Origin: an uncultured Candidatus Saccharibacteria bacterium
GTDB taxonomy: Bacteria; Patescibacteriota; Saccharimonadia; Saccharimonadales; Saccharimonadaceae
DNA: 64,000 bases
NCBI GenBank assembly: GCA_947305705.1
Contig: CAMZEB010000001.1
Span: 248,001 to 312,000 of the forward strand
Direction of reading: 5' to 3'
Shown: piece after piece, positions 43,599 through 52,058 of the stretch
Layout: every line of letters starts with the position of its first letter
Position numbering within the stretch: position 1 is the first letter of the stretch
The notes under the pieces: generated by a model
What the model was told of the DNA's origin: nothing
What the model saw: only the letters and a program-made list of their open reading frames with translations
The model's database searches: none
Position numbers and translations under genes: made by a program

Positions 43599-43643
43599 GT
43601 ATTGAAACGATAATTTAGTTAAGAATAAACAGAAAGGAACAGA

Positions 43644-45164
43644 ATGTTTAAAAACATGCTGAAGAGGAGTTGGCTGTCGATTCATCGAAAGCTTGGGCGG
43701 ACGATTGTTTTGACGCTAATCTTCTTTATGATGGCGAATTTGGTGCTCGCCGCAATAACTATTAAGACCGCCGTGGGGGCGCAGATGGATTATGCGAAGT
43801 CTACGCTTGGTGGCAAAGTGACGGTTCAGGCCGATATGGACTCGATTCGCGAGTCGCAGAAAAAGGAGATGGAGTCTGGAACGGATCGCAAAGAGATGTT
43901 TGGCAAGATGGAACGTCCGCAAGTTAGCGTGACGACGGCGAACTCGATTGCGGCGTATACGGACTATGTGAAAGATTATTCATATGAAGTGTCGGCGACG
44001 GCGAATTCGAATGAGTTGGAAGTAGTTGAAACTTCGAGCAAATTCCAGGGTATGGGTGGTCCTGGCGGGATGAGTTTTCCTGGTATGACGAAGACGAGTG
44101 ATGCGGAGCTAGACGGTGATATCACGATTAGTGGTGTTAATGCTTATGCTTATATTTCTGGGGTGCAGAATGAGACTTTGAAGATAAAAGAGGGCGATTA
44201 TTTCGATGAAGATACGAATGATAGCGCTTTGATTTCGTACGAATTTGCCGAGCTTAATGGCTTGAGTGTGGGCGACGAATTTAAGATTAAAAATATTTAT
44301 TCAACAAGTTCCGTGAAGCTGAAGGTGATTGGCATTTATGATTCGAGTGAAGAGCGTGCGAATGCGAATACGGTATATATGAATACGGCGACGGCGGCAA
44401 AGTTTTTGAACGATGACGATTATAACGACGGGAACTACGATGTTTCGAATGTGAATTATTATATGGTCAATTCGGAAAAAGCTGATGAGTTCGTGGCGCT
44501 GATTAACGAGAAATTCCCTGAGCTAGCAGAGAATAAGATGAAGATTTCGGTCGATACGAGCGAATATGACGCGGTGGCAAGTTCGGTTGAGAGTGTGGGC
44601 AGTTTTGCGACGACGATTCTTGTGATTGTGATCGTGGCGGCTGTGATCATCGTTACGCTGATTGTGACTTTGAACGTGCGTGATCGCCGCTATGAAATGG
44701 GCGTGCTATTGTCGCTTGGTGCAAATAAGGTTAACGTTGTGGCGCAGATTGCGACAGAATTAATAATAGTCGGTACGCTTGGGTTCGCGTTGGCATCATT
44801 GTCTGGCACATTTTTGGCGAAGGCGATGGGGCAGGGTATTATTGATTCGCAGACGAAGTCTTCGCAGCAACAACAGGAGAAGAACTTTGGCCGGCCGACG
44901 AGTGGCAGCCGTTCGTCTAGTAGGAGTGGAAATATGCCAAGTATGTCGGATGGAATGCCGAGTATGCCAGGGCAGGATACGAATATGAAACAGTTTATGG
45001 CGAATGGCCGTAATCAGGAAATTAAGCTTGATATCAATGCAACGCCGATTGACTTCTTGCTACTATTCGTGACGGGGTATGTCGTGATTATCTTGGCGCT
45101 GATTTTACCATCGGTGAATATTATGCGCTATCAGCCGAAAGAAATCTTAGCGGGGAAGGAGTAG
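43644..45164 (+). CDS. FtsX/MacB-type ABC permease
   Basis: 506 aa. One N-terminal helix (IVLTLIFFMMANLVLAAITI), a large extracytoplasmic domain (~45-320), then three helices. VRDRRYEMGVLLSLGANK is the FtsX coupling motif. An unusual insert between helices (residues ~405-455) is rich in Ser/Met/Pro/Gln (GNMPSMSDGMPSMPGQD) and probably exposed. It is preceded by AGAAAGGAA SD and followed 2 nt later by its ATPase. Confidence 0.92.
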   Translation: MFKNMLKRSWLSIHRKLGRTIVLTLIFFMMANLVLAAITIKTAVGAQMDYAKSTLGGKVTVQADMDSIRESQKKEMESGTDRKEMFGKMERPQVSVTTANSIAAYTDYVKDYSYEVSATANSNELEVVETSSKFQGMGGPGGMSFPGMTKTSDAELDGDITISGVNAYAYISGVQNETLKIKEGDYFDEDTNDSALISYEFAELNGLSVGDEFKIKNIYSTSSVKLKVIGIYDSSEERANANTVYMNTATAAKFLNDDDYNDGNYDVSNVNYYMVNSEKADEFVALINEKFPELAENKMKISVDTSEYDAVASSVESVGSFATTILVIVIVAAVIIVTLIVTLNVRDRRYEMGVLLSLGANKVNVVAQIATELIIVGTLGFALASLSGTFLAKAMGQGIIDSQTKSSQQQQEKNFGRPTSGSRSSSRSGNMPSMSDGMPSMPGQDTNMKQFMANGRNQEIKLDINATPIDFLLLFVTGYVVIILALILPSVNIMRYQPKEILAGKE

Positions 45165-45166
45165 AG

Positions 45167-45820
45167 ATGAAAAATAATGTTTTGAAAGTGGAAGGTTTGG
45201 AGTATTCGTACCAGAATGCGTCAGGGACGCAGAAGGTGCTCAAAGGAATCGATGCAGAGTTTGAGGCTGGCAAGATGTATGCGATTGTAGGGGAGAGCGG
45301 CTCGGGCAAGACGACGTTCTTGTCGCTCATCTCGGCGCTCGATAAGATTCAGGAAGGTGATATTCGTTATAACGGCAAGAGCGTGCGCAAGATTGGCGGT
45401 TCGGAGTTTCGCCTGAAATATGTAAATATTGTGTTCCAATCGTATAACTTGATTAAGTATATGACGGCGCGCGAGAATGTGCAGGTGGCGATTGATTTCG
45501 ACAAGCGCAAAGTGTCGCCGGACAAGTACCTCGCGCAGGTTGGTTTGACTGAGGAGGAGGGTGGACGCTTAGTGAATAAGTTGTCTGGTGGCCAGCAACA
45601 GCGCGTCGCGATTGCGCGGGCGATTGCGTCGAATTCGCCGATTATTGTGGCGGATGAGCCGACCGGTAACCTCGATGAGGATACAGAAGAGAAGATTATC
45701 GAGATTTTCCGCGAGTTGGCGCACAAGGAAGATAAGATTGTGATTATCGTGACGCACTCGAAGCGCGTGGCGGAGCATGCGGATGAAGTATTGAGGCTGA
45801 GAAGGGGAGTGCTGAGCTAA
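45167..45820 (+). CDS. ABC transporter ATPase (LolD/MacB type)
   Basis: 217 aa. Walker [12 protein letters not shown]-loop VFQSYNLI, signature LSGGQQQR, Walker [12 protein letters not shown], and the H-loop THSKR. It is a minimal single-domain ATPase, without the basic tail of the paralogue at 22138. Last gene of the regulator-kinase-permease-ATPase cluster, which probably exports or resists a membrane-active compound. Confidence 0.95.
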   Translation: MKNNVLKVEGLEYSYQNASGTQKVLKGIDAEFEAGKMYAIVGESGSGKTTFLSLISALDKIQEGDIRYNGKSVRKIGGSEFRLKYVNIVFQSYNLIKYMTARENVQVAIDFDKRKVSPDKYLAQVGLTEEEGGRLVNKLSGGQQQRVAIARAIASNSPIIVADEPTGNLDEDTEEKIIEIFRELAHKEDKIVIIVTHSKRVAEHADEVLRLRRGVLS

Positions 45821-45850
45821 ACGCGCTATAACAAAACTATTTAAAAAGGG

Positions 45851-45879
45851 TCCTCTAGCTTTTAGCTAGAGGATTTTTG
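45851..45879 (+). terminator. Intrinsic terminator of the ABC cluster
   Basis: TCCTCTAGCT-TTT-AGCTAGAGGA stem followed by TTTTTGG. Confidence 0.92.
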
Positions 45880-45948
45880 GGTTTCGGTAACCGAATGAGT
45901 AAGATAAAATCTCTGTTAACTAATTTCTTCGCTAGAGATAAAGGATGC

Positions 45949-45954
45949 TATAAT
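45949..45954 (+). promoter_or_regulatory. Extended -10 promoter of the structured RNA
   Basis: TGC-TATAAT. Its expected start (about 45961) coincides with the first base of the inverted-repeat RNA. No clear -35. Confidence 0.65.
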
Positions 45955-45960
45955 AAAAAT

Positions 45961-46111
45961 GCTACAACATTACAATCATAATAGAGTCTAACAGTTTTGC
46001 GGACTCTCCAAATAAAAGGCGGAAAGCGGCCCTGCTGCAGTCTTAGTTTTTCTTTTATTTGGAGAGACTCAGGATTGTTAAAGTTGTAGCGACTCGGTAG
46101 GGTCGCTTTTT
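45961..46111 (+). ncRNA. Highly structured RNA upstream of the restriction-like cassette
   Basis: About 150 nt with its own promoter and terminator. Outer stem GCTACAACATTACAATC (45961) pairs with GATTGTTAAAGTTGTAGC (46073-46090). A 15-bp perfect inner stem CTCTCCAAATAAAAG (46004-46018) pairs with CTTTTATTTGGAGAG (46052-46066), with a ~33-nt apical loop containing CGGCCCTGCTGCAG. An alternative hairpin AGAGTC...GACTCT competes for the same bases. It ends in AGCGAC-N8-GTCGCT plus T5. No known Rfam family is recognised, and a 6S-like shape or an attenuating leader are both possible. Confidence 0.55.
46088..46111 (+). terminator. Terminator/attenuator of the structured RNA
   Basis: AGCGAC-TCGGTAGG-GTCGCT followed by TTTTT, 34 nt before the first cassette gene. 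Its 5' strand begins in the last bases of the RNA outer stem, so the two structures may compete. Confidence 0.75.
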
Positions 46112-46144
46112 GCTTTAGAGCAAAGCGATTCGAACATAGTCGCT

Positions 46145-46822
46145 ATGCAAGAGGATACTAAAAGGTCAACTAAAAGGGAAGCACAAGCACGACAAACTCT
46201 CGAGAAGGGTATTAAATCTCGTGAGCGCGTTCGTGATGCAGGCGAAGTCTTCACGCAGCCGCGCGAAGTGAAAGCCATGTGCGATCTCTGTGAGCCTACG
46301 ATTTCTGAGATTGACAAAAAAGTCCTCGAACCAAGTTGCGGTAATGGCAACTTCCTAGTTGAAATTCTCGAACGAAAATTACAAAAGACAAAGAAAAATA
46401 AATACAAAATCCTCATTGCGTTGAGCAATATTTACGGGGTAGATATTGCGCGAGATAACCTTGAGGAAGCACGTGATAGGATGAAAAATATCGTGCTGGA
46501 TTATTTGGCTGGTGAAGAGACTCCTGCCGAATTTTTGATGGCTATGAATGCAATTCTGAAGGCGAATATCTGTTATGGGAATATGCTGACAGGCCGTAAA
46601 AAGATAGATTTGATTAATTGGATCCCTGATGGGAATGGTGGTTTTGAACTAGAAAAATGGAACTTTGCTGAGATTGAGAAAAGGCGCGAAGAGTCTCGAG
46701 TGGCAAAGATTGATGAATTAGAAAAGATTTCTAATGAACTACTACATCCTCCGCTAAAGCTTCCAGATAAGCCGAAGCCTAGACCGAAACAAAAAGTCGA
46801 AAAGCAAGCAAGTCTGTTTTAG
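46145..46822 (+). CDS. Methyltransferase-like subunit of a restriction/defence cassette
   Basis: 225 aa. VFTQPREVKAMCDL, then VLEPSCGNGNFLVEIL (SAM motif I, PSCGNGNF at 63-70) and IYGVDI (motif II) are those of N6-adenine DNA methylases. However, the catalytic (N/D)PPY motif is absent, and the last ~40 residues are Pro/Lys-rich (KLPDKPKPRPKQKVEKQASLF). It may bind SAM but need the next protein for catalysis. There is no SD, and the ATG lies just after a small hairpin. It is the first gene of a four-gene operon. Confidence 0.75.
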   Translation: MQEDTKRSTKREAQARQTLEKGIKSRERVRDAGEVFTQPREVKAMCDLCEPTISEIDKKVLEPSCGNGNFLVEILERKLQKTKKNKYKILIALSNIYGVDIARDNLEEARDRMKNIVLDYLAGEETPAEFLMAMNAILKANICYGNMLTGRKKIDLINWIPDGNGGFELEKWNFAEIEKRREESRVAKIDELEKISNELLHPPLKLPDKPKPRPKQKVEKQASLF

Positions 46823-46834
46823 GGAAAGGAAGAA

Positions 46835-48355
46835 ATGAGCGAACAAGTAAATAATCTATTAAACAAAGGCTATAACCCAGATGTTTTGGAGTGCTTGGCG
46901 AACCTTTCAAACGATGAGGTGTTTACGCCTCCAAAAGTCGTAAATAATATGCTTGATATGTTCCCGGAGGAGATTTGGAGTAATCCGGATTTAACATTCC
47001 TAGATCCGGCCTGCAAAACGGGGGTATTCTTGCGCGAGATTGCGAAACGTCTAATTGTGGGGCTAGAAGAGAAAATCCCCGATTTACAGGAGCGCCTTGA
47101 TCATATTTTTCATAAACAACTATATGGTATTGCGATTACGGAATTAACAGCGTTGGCGAGCAGAAGGAGTTTATATTGTAGTAAATATGCGGACGGGAAG
47201 TATTCGGTAAGTAAATTTAACAATCCGAATGGCAACATACGATTCGTGTCTATGAATCATGCGTGGGTGAATGGGAAATGTAAATATTGTGGGGCGAGCG
47301 CTGAGCAGTATCAGCGGGCGTCGGAGCTAGAAACGCATGCTTATGAATTTATACACACTAATAATCCGGAGGAGATATTTGGAATGAAATTTGACGTTAT
47401 TATTGGAAATCCGCCATATCAGCTGAGTACTGGCGGCGCTCAAGCTCAGGCGACTCCTATATATAATAAGTTTGTTGATCAAGCGAGAAAACTTAGGCCT
47501 AAGTACCTATGTATGATTACTCCAAGTAGATGGTTTACGGGTGGTTTTGGCCTCGATTCATTCAGAAAAACAATGCTAGAAGACGATAGTCTTCGGATAA
47601 TTCATGATTATCTAGATGCGTCGGTTTGTTTTCCGGGTGTCGAAATAAAAGGCGGTGTTTGTTACTTCCTATGGAAAAGAGACGATAAGGGCAAGTGTAT
47701 GGTTAATACATATAGAGGCGAACTGCTTTCTTCTAGTATGGAGAGAGATTTGCTTGAAGATGGTCTAGACTTTTTTATCCGATATAATGAAGCAGTTCCG
47801 ATATTCAAGAAGGTTAAGATATTCAATGAAAAGTCTTTGACGGAGATTATTAGCTCGCAGAGACCTTTTGGTCTTCCGACAAATTTTGATGGATTTATAA
47901 AAGATAAAGACGAAACGCACTCTATAAAGATATACGCTAACAAAAAAGTTGGATATGCGCCATTGTCGGTAATTACTAAGAATAGTGGTCTGATACCGAA
48001 ATATAAGGTATTGACTCCAAAGGCAATCGGGTCTGGCGATAGTCGTACGGATTGGGTGAAGCCGATTTTGGCAGAGCCAGGGAGTGCTTGTACGGAAACA
48101 TATATTATCCTTGGGGCATTTGACTCTAGGGAGGAGGCGGAAAACCTGATTTCATATACGCAGACAAAGTTTTTTCATTTTATGCTTACTTTAAAAAAGA
48201 ATACACAGGACGCATTGTCGAAAGCATATGTCGCAGTTCCTTTACAAGATTTTTCAGAATCATGGGCTGACGATAAATTGTATAAAAAATATAACTTATC
48301 TCCGGATGAAGTATCATTTATTAATGACATTATTACTCCAGCGGAGGATAGATGA
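46835..48355 (+). CDS. Eco57I-type N6-adenine DNA methyltransferase
   Basis: 506 aa. EVFTPPKVVNNML, then FLDPACKTGVFL (motif I, ~55-66), a CKYC-containing insert at 149-152 that may bind zinc, and IIGNPPYQLS (motif IV, NPPY at 192-195). The C-terminal half is an Eco57I/TaqI-like target-recognition region (ITPSRWFTGG, VEIKGGVCYFLW). It methylates adenine in a specific DNA site. Preceded by GGAAAGGAAG SD. Its stop overlaps the helicase start (ATGATG). Confidence 0.88.
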   Translation: MSEQVNNLLNKGYNPDVLECLANLSNDEVFTPPKVVNNMLDMFPEEIWSNPDLTFLDPACKTGVFLREIAKRLIVGLEEKIPDLQERLDHIFHKQLYGIAITELTALASRRSLYCSKYADGKYSVSKFNNPNGNIRFVSMNHAWVNGKCKYCGASAEQYQRASELETHAYEFIHTNNPEEIFGMKFDVIIGNPPYQLSTGGAQAQATPIYNKFVDQARKLRPKYLCMITPSRWFTGGFGLDSFRKTMLEDDSLRIIHDYLDASVCFPGVEIKGGVCYFLWKRDDKGKCMVNTYRGELLSSSMERDLLEDGLDFFIRYNEAVPIFKKVKIFNEKSLTEIISSQRPFGLPTNFDGFIKDKDETHSIKIYANKKVGYAPLSVITKNSGLIPKYKVLTPKAIGSGDSRTDWVKPILAEPGSACTETYIILGAFDSREEAENLISYTQTKFFHFMLTLKKNTQDALSKAYVAVPLQDFSESWADDKLYKKYNLSPDEVSFINDIITPAEDR

Positions 48356-51147
48356 TGTCTAACAAGATTATAGATTTAACTCGACCTGAGATTGAGCCTA
48401 AAATTTATGCATATGAACTCCCGGGAATTCATGACGGTTATTTAAAGATTGGATATACCGAGCGCGATGTTAGGCGGCGCGTTGATGAACAGACGCACAC
48501 TGCTAGTGTTACGCCAAGAATCGTGTTTCAGCATTCTGCTGTCAGAGATGATGGTTCAGTGGTGTCAGATAAAGATATCCATCGAGTATTGCGCGACTGG
48601 GGAAAACATCAACTGAATGAGGGGACTGATAATAATGAATGGTATGAATGCACGTTAGATGATGTCGAAAGAATTCTCAATGCTTTGCTCAATGGTGGCT
48701 CTTTGAATCGTGTTAGGAACTTAGATTTTCGCCCTCGCCAAGAGCAGGAACGTGCCGTCGCGAAAACTAAGGCTTACTACGAGTCAATGAAGGAAAGCGA
48801 TCCGGAATCGCGGCCGAAGTTTTTATGGAACGCAAAGATGCGTTTTGGCAAAACTTTCGCAAGTTATGAGCTTGCGAAGACCATGGATTTTAATCGTATC
48901 CTCATTTTGACGTTTAAGCCTGCCGTTGAGTCTGCCTGGCAAGAAGATCTTGAGACTCATTGCGATTTCGAAGGTTGGAATTTCGTGTCAGTAAAGAAGG
49001 CTGAATTACAAGGGCTCACTTTGAACCAGCTTTATGAGAAAACATATAAAGGCAAGCCAATAGTCGTGTTCGGTTCTTTCCAAGATTTACTTGGCACTAC
49101 GCCTAATGGCGGTATTAAACCAAAACACGAATTTATTAATAGCGAAGCATGGGATTTAGTTATTTTCGATGAATATCATTTTGGTGCATGGCGCGATAAT
49201 GCCAAAAAATTGTTCGCTGGCGCATCCGATAGCGTCGATGAAGAATCGGACGATGTCGTAGATTTTGATGCAGAGGCTTATCAGAAATATGAAGCAGGAA
49301 ATGCATACAACGAGTCATTTCTTCAAATCGATACGCAGTATTATCTATTTCTTTCTGGCACGCCATTTCGTGCGATAAATAGTGGCGAGTTTATTGAAGA
49401 GCAGATTTTCAACTGGACTTATTCTGACGAGCAATACGAAAAAGAGCATTGGGATGAAAGCCATCATGGCGAGCCGAATCCCTATCTTTCTTTGCCGAAA
49501 ATGTGCATGATGACCTATAAGTTGCCGGAGGCTATTCGCAGGGTTGCAGAGCAGGGTCAGTTCAATGAATTTGATTTGAATGTGTTTTTCTCAGCAAAAA
49601 CTGAAACAGGTCGGGCGGAAGATGCGCAGTTTGTTTATAAAGACGAAGTTCAAAAATGGCTAGATTTGATTCGCGGTGGCTACGAAGAGGCTTATGTAGA
49701 TAATCTCAGGCAGGGCAAGGATAAACCGCCGATGCCGTTTTCGCATGGTCCGTTACTTAGAACTCTTACGCATACATTTTGGTATTTGCCGAATGTGAAT
49801 AGCTGTTTCGCGATGGCGAATTTACTGAAAGAGCCGCAAAACACTTTTTATCACGATTATAAAGTGAATGTTTGCGCCGGCCCTGGCGCTGGTGTTGGTT
49901 TAGCCGCATTGAAACCTGTTCAAGAATCGATGCATGAACCGCTGAAGTCTAAAACTATCACCTTGTCCTGTGGTAAATTAAATACCGGCGTGACAGTAAA
50001 ACCGTGGTCGGGTGTGTTTATGTTGCGCAATTTGAAATCGCCGGAAACGTATTTTCAGACAGCCTTCCGCGTTCAGTCGCCGTGGGTGATGAAAGACGAA
50101 GAAGGGCGTGACGTGATTATGAAGGAAGTTTGTTATGTCTTTGACTTTGCGCTTGATAGGGCATTGAGGCAGATTTCTGAATATTCATGTAAGCTGAATG
50201 TTGAGGAGCAAAATCCAGAGAAGAAGGTCGGCGAGTTTATTCATTTCTTGCCGGTGTTGGCTTATGACGGTAGCTCGATGAAGGAGATATCGGCAAGCGA
50301 GATTCTCGATATGACGATGTCTGGTACGTCGGCGACTTTACTTGCGCGTCGTTGGGAATCTGCGCTACTTGTTAACGTCGATAACGATACGCTTCGCCGC
50401 ATCATGAATGATCCACGTGCCTATGAAGCAATTATGAGCATTGAGGGCTTCCGTGCACTCGGCGACAATTCAATAGAAACTGTGATTAATAAATCTGAAG
50501 CCGTAAAGAAAGCAAAAGCCGAAAATGTTGAGCGAACTCCTTCCGAGAAGAAAGAGCTAAGTGAGGAAGAGAAGAAGACGAAGTCACTTCGTAAGCAAAT
50601 TCAGGAAAAACTCATCAAGTTTGCTACGCGTATTCCGATCTTCATGTATCTTACCGATTATCGTGAGTTGACCTTGAAAGAAGTAATTACTAAGCAGGAG
50701 CCGGATTTATTCAAAAAGGTAACCGGCATTAACGTATCGGATTTTGAATTACTATGCGAGATAGGTGTGTTCAATGCATCGCTGATGAACGAAGCCGTCT
50801 ATAACTTTAAAAGATATGAGGATGCAAGCCTAAGCTATACGGGTATTAATCTTCATACGAACGACGCTCAAGTTGGCGGTTTCGATGAGGTTATTACTCG
50901 CGAAGAGTTTTATGATCGACCGGAAACTAATATTACAGTAGAGAACGCTGTTCCGATCGAAGAAGCGGCTGAGGAGGACGAGGCGGAAAAACTTGAAATC
51001 ACGAAGGGTACCATTGTGCATTCGGAGAAGTTCGGCCAAGGGCGAGTGGTGACGATGAAAGATGATGTTATCTGGGTTGCGTTCAAGGATGGGTACAAGA
51101 CGTTCCGATTCCCGGATGACGTTGAGAATGGTTTTTTGCAGTTATAA
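48352..51147 (+). CDS. GIY-YIG nuclease / SF2 helicase fusion (restriction subunit)
   Basis: 931 aa. Residues ~15-115 form a T5orf172-type GIY-YIG domain (KIYAYELPG, YLKIGYTERDVRRRVDEQ, EWYEC with the expected catalytic Glu). FRPRQEQ (127-132), MRFGKTFAS (Walker A, 163-171), VIFDEYHFGAW (DEYH 273-276), LFLSGTPFRAI and FQTAFRVQSPW are superfamily 2 helicase motifs. The end (VHSEKFGQGRVVTMKDDVIW) resembles the UvrD C-terminal Tudor-like fold. It probably translocates on DNA and cleaves it when the site is unmethylated. Confidence 0.88.
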   Translation: MMSNKIIDLTRPEIEPKIYAYELPGIHDGYLKIGYTERDVRRRVDEQTHTASVTPRIVFQHSAVRDDGSVVSDKDIHRVLRDWGKHQLNEGTDNNEWYECTLDDVERILNALLNGGSLNRVRNLDFRPRQEQERAVAKTKAYYESMKESDPESRPKFLWNAKMRFGKTFASYELAKTMDFNRILILTFKPAVESAWQEDLETHCDFEGWNFVSVKKAELQGLTLNQLYEKTYKGKPIVVFGSFQDLLGTTPNGGIKPKHEFINSEAWDLVIFDEYHFGAWRDNAKKLFAGASDSVDEESDDVVDFDAEAYQKYEAGNAYNESFLQIDTQYYLFLSGTPFRAINSGEFIEEQIFNWTYSDEQYEKEHWDESHHGEPNPYLSLPKMCMMTYKLPEAIRRVAEQGQFNEFDLNVFFSAKTETGRAEDAQFVYKDEVQKWLDLIRGGYEEAYVDNLRQGKDKPPMPFSHGPLLRTLTHTFWYLPNVNSCFAMANLLKEPQNTFYHDYKVNVCAGPGAGVGLAALKPVQESMHEPLKSKTITLSCGKLNTGVTVKPWSGVFMLRNLKSPETYFQTAFRVQSPWVMKDEEGRDVIMKEVCYVFDFALDRALRQISEYSCKLNVEEQNPEKKVGEFIHFLPVLAYDGSSMKEISASEILDMTMSGTSATLLARRWESALLVNVDNDTLRRIMNDPRAYEAIMSIEGFRALGDNSIETVINKSEAVKKAKAENVERTPSEKKELSEEEKKTKSLRKQIQEKLIKFATRIPIFMYLTDYRELTLKEVITKQEPDLFKKVTGINVSDFELLCEIGVFNASLMNEAVYNFKRYEDASLSYTGINLHTNDAQVGGFDEVITREEFYDRPETNITVENAVPIEEAAEEDEAEKLEITKGTIVHSEKFGQGRVVTMKDDVIWVAFKDGYKTFRFPDDVENGFLQL

Positions 51148-51161
51148 GAGAAAGGATAAAA

Positions 51162-51929
51162 ATGGCAAATAACAAGAGCGGCGTAATATATGTATTGACG
51201 AATCCGTCATTTCCGGAATATGTAAAGATTGGCTATGCGGATAATCTCGAGAAAAGGTTGACAGATTTAAACCGAAGCGAATGCTTACCTTTTGCCTTTC
51301 GCGCATACTGCGTCTATGAAGTTGATGGGCGATTAAAAGATAAAGACGTTCATGCGTTGATTGATAAAATTAATCCCGAGCTACGCGCGATAGAGACATT
51401 TGATGGGAAGCCTCGGGTGCGAGAATTTTATAACATTTCAGCCGAGGATGCTTATGAGATTCTCTATAGCATAGCCACAATAAGTGGGACTGTTGGTCGG
51501 CTGAAATATATTACTCCGGAAGGTCATGATATATTAGACGAAAAAATAGCATTGGATATACAGGAAAACGGAAGAGTTCAGTATACAGAAGAAGATCATA
51601 TAATGCATAGTTCCGCTACGACAAAGCGTCTTTATATGGTGATTCGCGAGAAAATGCTCGCATTAGGTGATATAACGATTGAGCCAAAGAAAGAATATGT
51701 CGCGTTTAAGAAAAAGAATAATGTTTGCGATATCGAAATTCAGCGCAGCAAGCTGAAAATTACTGTCAATTTGCGCCATGGAGCTATTGATGATCCGGCA
51801 GGAATTGCAAGAGATATTTCGAATGTCGGCCATTGGGGAAATGGTGATTACGAGATACACTTAACGGATGAAAGTATGCTTCCTGAAACACTTGCAATTA
51901 TTATGCAATCTTATCGTGCGTCGAGATAA
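51162..51929 (+). CDS. GIY-YIG (T5orf172) protein with DUF5655-like C-terminus
   Basis: 255 aa. GVIYVLTNPSFPEYVKIGYA with REFYNIS further on is a T5orf172-type GIY-YIG nuclease domain (residues 6-100). Residues ~185-255 (EIQRSKLKITVNL, then DDPAGIARDISNVGHWGNG) match the DUF5655 type often attached to predicted restriction enzymes. AGAAAGGA SD. It follows the helicase by 14 nt and is probably the last gene of the cassette; a second nuclease of the same fold in one operon is unusual. Confidence 0.82.
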   Translation: MANNKSGVIYVLTNPSFPEYVKIGYADNLEKRLTDLNRSECLPFAFRAYCVYEVDGRLKDKDVHALIDKINPELRAIETFDGKPRVREFYNISAEDAYEILYSIATISGTVGRLKYITPEGHDILDEKIALDIQENGRVQYTEEDHIMHSSATTKRLYMVIREKMLALGDITIEPKKEYVAFKKKNNVCDIEIQRSKLKITVNLRHGAIDDPAGIARDISNVGHWGNGDYEIHLTDESMLPETLAIIMQSYRASR

Positions 51930-51978
51930 AAGTAGCGATTACTGGCGATCTCCTGATTTATTATAATCACAACTCTCG

Positions 51979-51993
51979 GCGGCATTGTGCCGC
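51979..51993 (+). other. GC-rich hairpin after the cassette
   Basis: GCGGCA-TTG-TGCCGC, perfect 6-bp stem without a T-run. It may mark the 3' end of the cassette mRNA. Confidence 0.4.
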
Positions 51994-52017
51994 ATCATAA
52001 TCTATCTTCAAATCTGC

Positions 52018-52023
52018 TATAAT
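52018..52023 (+). promoter_or_regulatory. Extended -10 (TGCTATAAT) for the SPFH operon
   Basis: TGC-TATAAT, 35 nt before ATG 52059, with GGAGG SD between. Confidence 0.7.
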
Positions 52024-52058
52024 AAAGGCATAAGAAACTTAACGGAGGAAATCCCAGA

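Noticed and set aside
45949-46111. Retron ncRNA
   Set aside because: No reverse transcriptase gene lies in or near the cassette, and the typical paired a1/a2 ends with a branching G are not evident.
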